DNA of 64,000 nt from Celoporthe dispersa (lineage: Eukaryota; Ascomycota; Sordariomycetes; Diaporthales; Cryphonectriaceae). Below the pieces are notes generated by a model that made no database searches, had not been told where the DNA came from, and worked only from the letters and a program-made list of their open reading frames with translations. Both the position numbers and the translations under genes were made by a program. Below, piece after piece: positions 35,548 to 46,426 of the stretch. The stretch covers positions 1,178,001-1,242,000 of the forward strand of contig WAID01000009.1 of the NCBI GenBank assembly GCA_016584495.1, read 5' to 3'. The first letter of the stretch is position 1. Each line of letters starts with the position of its first letter.

Positions 35548-38500
35548 TTACTCAGTAATTCCTAATCTGTCCATTGCTTTCTGGGAAGAAACAAACGCCA
35601 CGGCTAGATTAATTATAATTTCCCGTGCTTTTCCTGGTGTCATCCTTAGGTTAGCTGCCGGGATTTCGAAACGATCCCAGACCTGGACGAACTTGTAGAC
35701 CTCGCGATCAACCCCGATCTTCTCGAAAGCGTTTTTCATATTGCGGTACTCCTTGATGCTCTTTAGATCGGAGATCCCAACGGACGCCATAGCACCCGGT
35801 GCTTCATTCTCCCTCACGATGGCTGCAAGCCTCACGCAATACAGCACCAGAGCCGCCAGGCCTGCTGCCAGGGCGGTCGCTACGGATGAGCCCGTATTCT
35901 CTCGGAAGTGGCTGGGCACGGCGCCCTCGAATGGGGCATTGCGTGACACGACAGAACAGCCGGGAAAGATGAAGTCCAGGTTGTGCGGGTCGCCAGACCT
36001 CTCCCACGGGCGGCCGTCATCAGTGGCAGCGCCGATTCGGATGATCCGGCCGCGGTCGAACTCGTAGGGGTACTCCTCGTCGGAGAAATTGCCCGCGTCG
36101 CCGGCTGCGCAGAAAACTAGGATGCCCGCGTCCAGAGCCCGCTTTATAGCGTTTCCTAGGTCTTTCAGATCTGCATCTTGCTCCGTATCCTTGGGCTTCT
36201 TGACGGTCCAGGAGATGGACATGACATCGACGCCTCTGACTATGGCTGCCTCTACTGCCTAGATACACACATAACTGTCAGAAAGCCTGAGGGGACAGCT
36301 TTTGGGCTAGGGCAAGGGTCAATATACCTGGGCGGCGCTTTTGGTCACAATCTGGTTGTGAGCCTGACCTTCGGTCATGAGATCTTGCGTAGAGTGGGTT
36401 TCCAGCTTGAAGACATATAGCTTTGCGGCCGGGCACACGCGGCATATCATGTCTGCCATGACTGTTCCATGGCCACTTGCGGAGAGGAAATAAGGGCTCG
36501 GCCCGTTCTCGTCTGGCCCGCCGCGGTCAAACGTGGCCCCGCCAAGTACCTTCCCGGCCACAGTCGGTGTGTCGATGTTCACCCCGTCATCGATAAGGGC
36601 GACTGTGATCTCCTTTTCAGCTCGTCCTGTTGCGAAGAAGGGACCTGGACGTTCTGGATCTCGTCGGCGAATGCGTCCATGCAATTCAGCCACCTGTGGG
36701 CTGAGAGGTTCCTCTGGTTCGTCATGTTCCCCAGGGCCTTCGCCCGAGCACTATGTGTAACGCTGTTGTCCCCCCTGGAGATATTCTCCTCAATAGTCTC
36801 GACGAGGATGTTCCTAGGGGGCGTCGCCTCGATGTCGAGATCTCCGCCCCCCGTGTTGGTTCGCACAAGTCCTTTGGTAGGGAGCTGTGTATTGCCGCCT
36901 CTCTTGGCGAGCTCAAAGGTCTTGACCGCCTTGGCCAACCGAAGACGAAAGTCTTCAACATATGACTGTAGCCGGTCGCTGGGTTCCAATACCTAGATTC
37001 TCAGTGTCAGAGAGCCTAGATGATGTGTACGAGCGATTAAGAGGTGGTCGACCATAACCCACGTACCTCAGCTGCGTCCCACACCAAGTTTACCGTTGTT
37101 AATTTCTCCAGTCTGGCCAGACCCTCTGGTTCGCTCCACGCTCTCAGGATGGCCCTGTTGCCGCTCCACCAGAGGTGAAGATGGCGAACGTTGCGACAGG
37201 CCTTGAACAATGTCTCGGGACAAATGTCCAGCTTGCGCCACTCCAGGCTCTCTACTTCAAAACCCTTCAGACAGTCCTCGATGGCCTTGTCACTATGTGG
37301 CCTCTCCGGCCAATCGTCGACAATGACCTTGAGGATATGGCTGACATCCTTGTCGCGGAGCCAGCTGAAGAAGGAGGTGAGGTCAGTCCGACCGCGCCCG
37401 GGCCTCACCTGCGTTGCCAGCCTCTTGGCCTGCAGCGTGGTGTTCCTCGGGGGGGAGTTATATAGCTCGATCTTGTGGAATGCTACATAGCGCAGCACGC
37501 TGTCGAAACGCATATGAGAAAAGCTGTGGTGGAAAGAGTCCCAGCGGACAGGTTGGGTTGAGGCTTTGGAATAGTCAAAGCTCAGATTCAAGTCTGTATA
37601 AGAGGTTAGTTGCTATCAAATTGGCGAAATTTGCGAGGCAATCCACCCAGAAACGGGTTGCTAGCGACACAATTCACCATACGCACCTTTGATATTTGCT
37701 CCGTGGAGAAATCGTAGCGCTTGGCTATGGTCTCGCGGGCGAGAACGGGCTGCACTCTGGAAGGTTGACCGGAGGTAATACAGCTTAACCTCCTGGCGAA
37801 TCCTGTCGGCCCATTTATCCTTCACAAGATCACGCTCGGGCCGGTTCCTGCTAACCAGTTCGTGCTGATTAACGACTTTGGCTGGGGTAGATGCTCCGCC
37901 TTGACCATGGGCATGTCCGCGCCGTTGCTCAAGACTGTTAGATCCTGCTCCGCTGCTCACCGCTCCATGGGGAAGGGCCGACAGAAGTCTTTCTAAATCT
38001 TGAGCAGTAGCAAACCGATTGTTGTGGCGTATCGGCGTTGTCCGGCCATCGTCTTGCTCTGTCGAATGGTCCGGCTCCCGCCCTTTACCGGCTACCTCGG
38101 GCCTCGCTCCCGGTGTTCTATTGTCCATAGCCTCGCGGCCGGCGCCCGTCTCAAGGCTGGTACTCTCGGCATCTTCTTTTGTATGTAGGTGGTATTCGTA
38201 GACCGATAGGCTGGCCGGGTTGGTGCTGAATACGTCCAGAGCCCCGTCCCCGCGGGTGATGAGCGCTCGCACGACGCGCAGCTGAGACTCGGAGCATCGG
38301 CTATACTGGACAGCTAGATGCAACGGGGTGAGGCCGTCTCGGTCCTGCATGCATAACGTCTTTTCGGAAGCCTTCTCGATGAGCTTGAGCGTGTAAGTCT
38401 CCTGGAGGCTGTGGTATATTGCGCCATGGATGCTATTTCTCCCGTGATCACATGCGACAGCGAGCAAGCTATCTAGGTCCGGGGTGAACTTCTCCAGGAT

Positions 38501-38911
38501 GGCGTTGAGGAAGTTGAAGTTCTTCCTGACGATGGCGATGTAGAGCGGTGTCTTGCCGCTGTCGTCGGTTGTTCTCAGCAGATGCGAGTAGCGGTTGACG
38601 AGGAAGAAGGTAAGAGGTCTGTGGCCAACCTTGTTTGCAACGAGATGGAGGAGGGTCTGGTTCTCGGGCTGGACACGCGCATCAAAGTATGGCTGGTATT
38701 TGTTGGCGAAGTCCGCACGGTAGGCTTTGTCGTTGAGCCTTAGCTTCTCATCCTCAGCGTCCTTGATAATGCGGTCGAATGCCTCCTTGGCGGGGTCCTG
38801 CTGCGGAGCTAGCGGAGCGATGAGGGCCGTCGCAGGCGCGTCTTCGTACTCCTCATCGCTGTCGTAGCCTGGATCCAGTTGCGATGGCGCTGCTTGTGCC
38901 GTCAAGGCCAT
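35548..38911 (-). CDS. ankyrin-repeat plus subtilisin-like (S8) intracellular protease, about 1,042 aa, one apparent frameshift
   Basis: Four exons: 38911-37687, 37593-37067, 36992-36328 and 36258-35548, with introns of 93, 74 and 69 bp. The N-terminus is acidic with no signal peptide, so the protein should be cytosolic. Ankyrin-like repeats span about residues 80-235 (QTLLHLVANKVG, GKTPLYIAIVRKN, GLTPLHLAVQYSR). A disordered linker (about 245-350) follows, then a helical/LRR-like middle (CRNVRHLHLWWSGN). The C-terminal S8 domain has all three catalytic residues: Asp in VALIDDGVN (about 716), His in SGHGTVMA (about 758) and Ser in NTGSSVATALAAG (about 930), plus VFCAAGDAGN for the oxyanion region. 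One missing base at the T4 run 36614-36617 breaks the frame just before the Asp; restored, the gene is 1,043 codons. S8 domains occur in fungal NLR proteins as effectors; here a two-module ankyrin-protease lies next to an NLR-like gene. Confidence 0.85.
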
Positions 38912-39451
38912 CGTAGCCGCTGGTCAAGAAAGAGGACAACCAGGTCCATCGTGCACTCGAGAAAAAGGCAGTTACTGCGACTAGCCATTGAGGCTGGGCT
39001 GCTGACGGCCAGAAGCGGGGGCGGGCGCTGCTGAACCTGGATGCTACAGTACCACCGCAGCCTGCCTTCCGATCTCCTGGGCGCACAGTACATCTATGTC
39101 GATAGACACTGTCACGAGGTTGAAGAGAAGGGAAGGGAAGAGGATGAAGAAGATACAAGGTCGTTGGCGTCCGAGGTGGTATAGACTTGACAAAACTACG
39201 TACCTCCCCATACAGAACAGCTGTCGATAACTACCAAGTACATACCTCGAGACTTGGTGCCTAAGAAGCCCTCACTAATGATCCATAGCATGGGAAATGG
39301 CTACTATATTGAGCGCTGTAGGAGGAAGGAAAGAAGCCAGGTCAGGCTGAAGCTATCTAGGAAAGGCAGGGCAGGTACCTGCCTGGCACACACGGGCCAG
39401 CGGGTCGCTGGGTGGCCCTTCCTTGTGCAAATACTTAGTCCCCGCTGTCAT
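38912..39451. other. intergenic region between the S8 gene and the 297-aa gene
   Basis: About 540 bp holding the promoter of the S8-ankyrin gene and the 3' flank of the next leftward gene. Nothing else recognised. Confidence 0.5.
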
Positions 39452-40345
39452 CTAAGCCCTGGCGACCTTGCCCGAAACAACATCGCTGAATGTGATGCTG
39501 GAAAGAGCCTCCAGATCCACGCGACCCAGGTTCAAGACATCATAGGCCGCATTGGTGGGCTCCATGGCAGGGTCGAACAGAACAGGATCGTCTGGCGGCG
39601 TTGATCCAAAGACAGACTCGAGAGATGATCGCCAGTCGGCACGAGCCTTGACCATGATGCCACACTGGAACTGCTCCTCGTCCTGCCTCTTCAGAAGGAT
39701 AGCGGCCTTCATGGCCACCGGCACACCTGCCTTGGTTGCCGGGTTCTCCAGCAGCGTCCAGGACACACTGTTGGGCTGCCCATAATTACGGCCCCGGAGC
39801 GCCGTCGCCCCAGTGACCGTAGCGGCATAGGTCATATCGCGGGTGACGCTCCGGTTGTAGTCCACACCGGCGCTCAGGGACGGCGCAGGAGCAGGAGAGG
39901 CACTGAGGCCGAGGTTCGCCGACCAGCCGAACGACTCGGACTGCGTCGTCGGGGCGACGCTGAAATTCCCGCAGGGTGCGATGGCGCTGACCTCGAGGTT
40001 GCTGGAGCCGTCGAAGCGCAACATCACGTCCACCGACGAGACACGCCGGGCCCGCCTGCGCGAGTCAAAGCGGAACTCCAGCACTAACAGGGTGCAGAAC
40101 ACATCGCTGTCTGGAGCCAGGAGGCCGTGCACGACGTCGACGCATGAGCACCGCACCTCGACGGCGCCTGTCCGTTCGACGTAGTTGGTGCGCTGGAAGG
40201 GCCGCGCCGGATCGTTCTGCGTGTGGAATTTGCTGCCGTGGTCGCCGGCGGGCGCGAGGGGGATGGTCCAGAGTGGTAACCCGTCAGGCGGCGCTGCGAC
40301 ATCTTCAGCCTCCTCGTGGGACCGTACATAATGCTGTTCTTGCAT
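39452..40345 (-). CDS. hypothetical protein of the NLR/S8 locus, 297 aa
   Basis: Single exon from ATG 40345 to stop 39452. No signal peptide or membrane span. The predicted composition is beta-rich: VEVRCSCVDVVHGLL near 62-76, LLVLEFRFDSRRRARRVSSV near 86-105, then alternating hydrophobic segments (SNLEVSAIAPCGNF), a Ser/Pro-rich turn (LSASPAPAPSLSAGVDY) and a conserved-looking C-terminal part (SVSWTLLENPATKAGVPV, AAILLKRQDEEQFQCGIMV, DDPVLFDP). It could be a beta-sandwich. I do not recognise a named domain. It is codirectional with the S8-ankyrin gene 540 bp downstream and divergent, 510 bp away, from the NLR-like gene, so a shared role in that locus is an inference from position only. Confidence 0.7.
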   Translation of the reverse strand: MQEQHYVRSHEEAEDVAAPPDGLPLWTIPLAPAGDHGSKFHTQNDPARPFQRTNYVERTGAVEVRCSCVDVVHGLLAPDSDVFCTLLVLEFRFDSRRRARRVSSVDVMLRFDGSSNLEVSAIAPCGNFSVAPTTQSESFGWSANLGLSASPAPAPSLSAGVDYNRSVTRDMTYAATVTGATALRGRNYGQPNSVSWTLLENPATKAGVPVAMKAAILLKRQDEEQFQCGIMVKARADWRSSLESVFGSTPPDDPVLFDPAMEPTNAAYDVLNLGRVDLEALSSITFSDVVSGKVARA

Positions 40346-40855
40346 GTTCGGTGTTCAGGAGAGTTGGCTGTGTGAGTGACCGCACGAACCTGAAAAAAAA
40401 GAGAAGAAGAAAAAAGCGGGAAAAAACAAACCCGGACCTCCTTTCGCCCGTTAAGTATCACTCTTCACCACCCACGTCTACTCTTGAGTAGAAGATTTCG
40501 ACCTCGCACTGTACCCTACCTATACAGCAAATCTCATGTCAGCAGCGCAGGGGGTTTTCCTTTGGGGGGGGGGGGGGGTTCTGTGGAGGTGGTAGCGATC
40601 CGCCGACTTCAGCTGCTTGAAAACCCCGCAGATATGCAGGTGAGCTGGCGGGTCTGACCCTTTTGAGGTGGTTTATTCCACACCCACCTAATGGCGTAAA
40701 GTGTGTTTACCTTTACCACGGCTTCCGCGATCGTTTTCCTTGGCCGGTGCTTTGCGCTGGCACTCAACAAGATAATAACAAGCTGAGTCGTCTAGAGACT
40801 GTTGAGAGCTAAGGCATCGACCTACACGAGCACACGATAGAACCCTCATCCGGCC
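40346..40855. promoter_or_regulatory. divergent promoter region of the NLR-like and 297-aa genes
   Basis: 510 bp between two divergently transcribed genes, so both promoters should lie here. It contains purine tracts (40393-40425) and a G15 homopolymer at 40564-40578. No specific factor sites identified. Confidence 0.5.
40564..40578. repeat. G15 homopolymer in a divergent promoter
   Basis: Fifteen consecutive G on the + strand, the longest G run in the window, midway between two divergent start codons. Its length is likely unstable. Confidence 0.85.
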
Positions 40856-43800
40856 ATGGAGGTCGAGACAACGAGCTCAGAACACTCCGGGAAGGGCCAC
40901 TTTGAGTAAGGTCTTAGCCCAACAGTACCACCTCTAGCTACCATGATCGCTGCTGACGAGCTCACAGCCTCGTTGCCGTTCATGGTCTCTACAGCTCCAG
41001 CAGTCAAGCGTGGGCCGACGGTGGTCCTGTGAATTGGTTAGCAGAGAAGTTGAAGGGCAACAGCCTGGCAGGGAGGGTGTTGCTGTATAATTATCACGAC
41101 AATGCTGCGACATTGGGCGGGCTCTGTACACGCCAGGCCGTACAGCGGGAAGCCCTGCGGCTTCTGGCCCAGCTCGCCCAGTTGAGGCATAATCAAAATC
41201 CAGTCAGTGCATGCATGATATGACATTTCCCTAAGGACTCTCTGCTCAGAAGTCAGTCAGCTGACATCTACATAGCCTCTACCCATTGTCTTCGTTGCCA
41301 TGGATATCGGTGGTGTCATTGTCAAAGAGGTGCCTCATGAGACTACCTCGATTTCCTGCTTCCCCACAGGATACGATTCTGACCGAAATGCTGCGTCTAG
41401 GCATTGATTCAAGCAGGTATGGGTGGAGCTGAGCATGCTAGCATCAAAGCCTGTACCCGTCTTCTAGCTTTCATTGGCTGTCCTCATAGGTGGAAGGACG
41501 TCGATGACCTGGAGAGCAAGATAATCCGGTTCGTACTCTCGAAAGCGCCAGACACATGTGGGCTCCAGGAGGCAAGGTCTCTCGCACAAACGACCGCCTC
41601 AGTCGCCAGCTCGTTCCTGCAAACCCGGATGTTGATCCGGGCAACGGTTGTCAATGTTTATTCGACTAGCCCTAAACCCACAGGAGTGAGTCGAGCACAC
41701 TTACAGATAAATGGGGTTGTCACTGCTGATGAGAATTCATTAGGTGTCTGAGGAATTCACCGCAACTCTTGACATCCCAATGGAACTGCGTTGTGGGCTC
41801 GACAAACCTTCGATCGACATGACAGAGAAAGACTCGCGCGAGGCCTTTTTCGAGACCATGAAAGCGGGGCTTGATAGAGTAACGGAATGTATGTGCTGCC
41901 CTGAATAATACGCTTCAGACTTCTGCTGGGTAGAGCATGTGCTGAGTTGGGAGCAGTTCCCTGGTTGAACGATGCTTTCTCTCCCTTAATCGACGAAATC
42001 GAATCTCAGGCTGCACCTGTCTATCCGCTGACGACGCATTTCAGCACAACGCACCCATACGCTTGGCTGGACAATGACCCGACCTTCTGTGACTGGATTA
42101 GCTGCCAAAATTGCAGTATCCTTCATATCCACGGCAGCCCCAGCGTTTCCCAAGCTGCTGAATATGGTTTTCACAAGGCTCAATTCATTAAAGACTCAGA
42201 ATTCCCGGAGGACCACGTACATCTCTATTTCAAGTTCAACCAGCACGACGAGCGGCGGAACCGCGTGGCCTCACTGGCGACAACGTTCCTAGCTCAGATC
42301 TTGGGTCGGCACCGCGTCCCACCATCAATACACGCTCCCACGTTTGAACCGCCGCTCTTCAGCCAGTGTTTGACGGAGCAGGACGCTTTCTTTCTTCTCA
42401 ACAGCGCCAGAATCGATTTGAACATGGTGGCCAGGATGATCTGGATTGTGGACGGGTTGGATGGGTGTGATCCTACTTCGAGCCAGTGGTTCCTGTCGCA
42501 GCTGTTGGACATCGCCGGCCGCTCTGATATGTACTTCAAGGTTCTCGTCACGACCTCCAACGACAAGCGCATCCGCGACACTCTTGCTGGTGCCAGGATC
42601 CCAGAGATCAACCTGGAGAGTCGTGACTGGCCTGTCGGCCCCCTTAGCGACAACACAGTAGCCGACAATATGTTTCAGGAGTTGCTGTTGGAACGTCCCG
42701 AATTACAGCCTGTATCCTCAGACATTTGTGGGTTGCTCCGAGCTTGTGGGCTGAATGCAGATCTACTTCGCCTGATGCAAAAGTGGCTGCTCGTGGCGAG
42801 ATGGGCAACGAAAGGCTGCTTGAAAGAAGATCTGCAAATGTTGTCCCCGCCTTCGCCGAGAAGACTTATTGAAAGGATCCTCCAAACGGTACCGCACTCA
42901 GCACGTCCCTGGGGTCGAAAGGCCATTCTATGGGTATTGCACTCTCTGAGGCCCCTAGGTCCCCACGAGCTCTCCTCAGCTCTCTCATCAGGCCTTGACG
43001 CCGTCGAATTTCTCGACTTCACGTCCGTGATCCGCGACACCTTCGGTCCGCTTTTTGTCGTGGAAAACGAGGAAATTCTATTCAGCCTGCCGTTAGTGCG
43101 GGAGTTCTTTTCATCTGCCGAGAACGTCGCTGACTGGTACACCGTATCCGTACAGGAGGGTCACAGAGAAATTGCTAATACCTGTATACGCTATCTGAGC
43201 CTTCCTAGAATCCTGGAGCTTGTTTCGGTAGCTTGCCGATCCTCCCAGGACTCTGCGATCTTGCTCGACCAGAGGCATGACGCCCTGTCTTACGCAATCC
43301 AATACTGGCCAAGTCATTACCAACAAGGATATATGACGGGCAATGCACGACCACCGTCGGAGGAGATCATCGATTTACTCCGTGATGCAAAGGCACTTCA
43401 GCTTTGGTCTTCTGCCAGATGGTATTCCTGCCCGCCACATCTCAGAGCTACCCGATCATTTCTGAGCGATCTGCCAATGCTTTCGTCCTTCGGAATACAG
43501 AAGGAGGTTGAAAAAATGGTTACCAGCCTCGGTACCTCAGCGAGTCGGGAGAGACTGGTGGTAGAAGCGCTGTGCGAGGCGGTGAGAAACGGCCACAGGG
43601 GTATTGTAGATGGCCTTCTTCAATTGCCGTACATCCTACCTTTGGACGGCGTTCTGAGCGCGATGGAAGCTGCCGCATGCTCGGCGGAATATGACATCCT
43701 GAGGACGCTTTTCTCGTACTTGACAAGCAGGCACAAGGCAGCACCATACAACTGGCCTCACGTGGTCCTGTGCCGAGTAGCATGGGCTGGTGAGGAAAGC

Positions 43801-46426
43801 CTCCTCAAAGACTTACTCCTTCATGAGAGCACCTCAGGTAGTAATAGCTCTCCGGAGTCGCCATCCAAGCTCTATTGCGCTGCTGCTGGAGGCCACGCCT
43901 GCACTATCAAGGCGATTCTCGAACACGGCGAAGACATTGGCTTCCGCGATGAAAAGCTGGGCCGCCGCACGGCCTTGCATGCAGCGGTGAGATCTGGCCG
44001 TAGCGCAGCGATTCGGGTCCTTGCTGAGATGGGCACGATCATCCACTCCAAGGATGGTCACGAGAGAACTGCACTACAGCAGGCTACCGTCTTCGGTGAG
44101 CACCAAGCTGTGAGCGCGCTGTTGGATGCCGGTGCGCACATAGCGGACGTCGAATCACCCCTGGATACTGTCTTTAATGAGTGGCCTCCACTCACCAGTG
44201 CATCACTTACGTCCTACGAGACCTGCGTTCGCACCTTGTTGGAACATGGAGCAAACCCTAATATTGATTATAGCTCTCCCTCATCTAACGCCCTTACCCA
44301 GGCCGCGTGTGAAGGGGCAGTCAGTGTGTGCCGCTTGCTTCTCGATCACGGTGCTCGGGTGAACGAACCAGAGCAATGTCGACCTTTGCTCCATGCATTC
44401 GAATCATACCGCGGCAACCTGGAGCTACTGAACCTCCTTGTTGGCCGTGGCGCTGACGTCAATGCTGCACAGTCAGACGACTCTGCACTTACACGGGCCG
44501 CGAACAGAGGTCTCAAAGATATCGTGCAATTCCTCATCGAGAACGGAGCCGACGTCAACGCTGCCGCTGGCAACCCGGAGACAACGCCACTGCGGGTCTC
44601 AGCCCAGGCGGGGCACGCAGAAATCATACGGCTTCTACTAGCCGCGGGTGCGGATCACCGTGCCTCCTTGACGACGCGGTGGACTCCTCTCCACTGCGCG
44701 TACGAATCTCCTGAATGCTTGGGAGTGTTACTCGACGGAGGTGCAGAGATTGAAGCGTCTTCTCAAGACAGCACGACCTTGTACCTTGCCACCTTTCACG
44801 GCAAGCTCGAGAGTGTGGAATTTCTGATCTCGCGCGGCGCAAATATTGAAGTAACATGTATATTCCCCAATCTGGATGATTCCAACTACACTCCACTCCT
44901 GGCTGCGGCGGCGCAAGGGCACCACGAGATAGTTCGCGCTCTTCTCAAGGCCGGTGCCAACGTTAAGGCCAGAACTCCAGACGAGAGAACGGCACTTCAC
45001 CTCGCCATCTCGGCTGGCTATAAACCTGCCGTGAAGGCCCTACTGGAGTACGATCCGGAGCTGGACGCCAAGGACAACAGAGGCAACACACCGCTGCACG
45101 AGGCCATAAACTTTGGACAGCCGGTGTCCTTGGTCAGGCTCCTCGTGAATAGAGGAGCTAGCGTCCAGCTCCAAGGAATTGGAACCACACCCCTTGTTTC
45201 CGCGATAATACGCAGACAAAATGAGATGGCCAAGTACCTCATCTCAGCCAAGGCCGAGCTCAACATAGCCGGGAGCTTTTGGGGAGGCCCCCTTCACACT
45301 GCCTGCTGGGCCTTGGACCTCGATATGGTCAAACTACTCATCGCAGAGGGTGCAGATGTCAATCTGGTGGACCCGATTCGCGGGACACCGCTCCAAGTGG
45401 CCTTTCTGAAAGATACCGAGAGCGTCACCAAACAAGACATTGTTGGGTTTCTGATGGACGAGGCCGGTGCCGAAGTGACACTGCGCGGCGGCTATCTATC
45501 GTACGCTCTCCACGCTGCATGTCTCCGGGGGACTCCTGCGATGATAGCATCGCTGCTCAAAAGAGGCGCGGATGCGGATGCCGCCGACCTCGTGGGCCGG
45601 CGACCGATCCACTGCGCGACTTTTCGGACGGTCGAACATATCGAGCAGGTTCTCTCTTCTGGGGCCGATACGCGGGTCAAGGACAAGCTGGGACGCACAC
45701 TACTTCACACCGCCGTCGCCAGTGGCCGCGTCGGTGTCATGCAAAAATGCTTGTCGATAACCAGCGGTCTTGTGAATGAGCCTGACGGTGACGGCTGGAC
45801 ACCGCTTCTCTGGGCTGTCCGGTCGTGCGACCAGTGGGGCGCCGCCTCGTCTGACCGGACCGCCATCGTCAAGCTCCTGTTAGCTGAAGGTGCAGACCTC
45901 TGGGCAACGGGTCGATGCTGCCACCAAGAATGGTCAGCGCTGAAGCTAGCTCGCTACTATGGTGCCAGCGAGGAGACCATCTCGCTCCTGACACCGAAGG
46001 AGAAGCTGGTCGGCCAGGACGGACAGGAGAAGGCATGGGATCCTCAGGAACACTACACCCGCAAGGCGAGACTGTACAACGGCTACTGCGATGCATGCTT
46101 ATATGTGGGTTCCGCCTCCCATCCCAGGGCACATCGCACTCTTCATTTCCATGCTGACTTGTTGCGAAAAGACAACATACGGTCTAATATACTCTAGCAA
46201 GAAAGGTACGGTGGAGACTTGGCTCTGTGCTAAATGCTACACACGACACGCCGAGATCTTCCCGGAACATGATAAATGGGAGGTGCTGGGCGACGAGTTC
46301 GAACCCGAGAGCAAGGACGAAGACGCGGGGGAAGAGAAGAAGGGGGATCAGCCCGAAACCGAATCACCTGCCGTTGTCAAACAAGTGCAGACCTCCGAGG
46401 CCGACTACTGGTCGGATACGGATTGA
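40856..46426 (+). CDS. NLR-like protein: alpha/beta-hydrolase-like, degenerate NACHT, ankyrin array, ZZ-like Cys module; 1,730 aa
   Basis: Seven exons: 40856-40905, 40968-41202, 41276-41329, 41401-41685, 41744-41888, 41936-46104 and 46172-46426. Every junction keeps frame and the sum is exactly 1,731 codons. The 47-bp intron 5 is the least certain. Residues 17-200 resemble the alpha/beta-hydrolase (SesB/DUF676-like) N-terminal domain of fungal NLRs: LVAVHGLYSSSSQAW, NWLAEKL, then IVFVAMDIGGVIVKEAL at the nucleophile elbow, where Asp105 replaces the usual Ser. A NACHT-like region follows: Walker A position ILHIHGSPSVSQAAEYGF (about 316-333) lacks the GK[ST], while Walker B MIWIVDGLDGCD (about 426) is good. 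Helical and winged-helix-like sequence leads to many ankyrin repeats (about 900-1610; TALHAAVRSGR, TPLLAAAAQGH). The C-terminus has CDAC and CAKC pairs, ZZ-finger-like, then an acidic tail ending DYWSDTD. No frameshift. The inferred role is intracellular sensing or incompatibility. Confidence 0.85.
43860..46010 (+). repeat. ankyrin-repeat coding array inside the NLR-like gene
   Basis: Successive units of about 33 codons with the ankyrin signature (G.TALHxAA..G, then hLLxxGADVN). Examples are RTALHAAVRSGRSAAIRVL, SALTRAANRGLKDIVQFLI, TPLHEAINFGQPVSLVRLL and RPIHCATFRTVEHIEQVL. I count roughly 17-19 units, with some degenerate. They are protein-level repeats that have diverged at DNA level, so recent tandem expansion is not evident. 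Confidence 0.8.

Noticed and set aside
41330..41441. Two very short introns (40 bp and 25 bp) in the NLR-like gene
   Set aside because: A single 71-bp intron 41330-41400 gives GGVIVKEALIQAG, which fits the hydrolase family, keeps frame and makes the whole gene an exact multiple of three.
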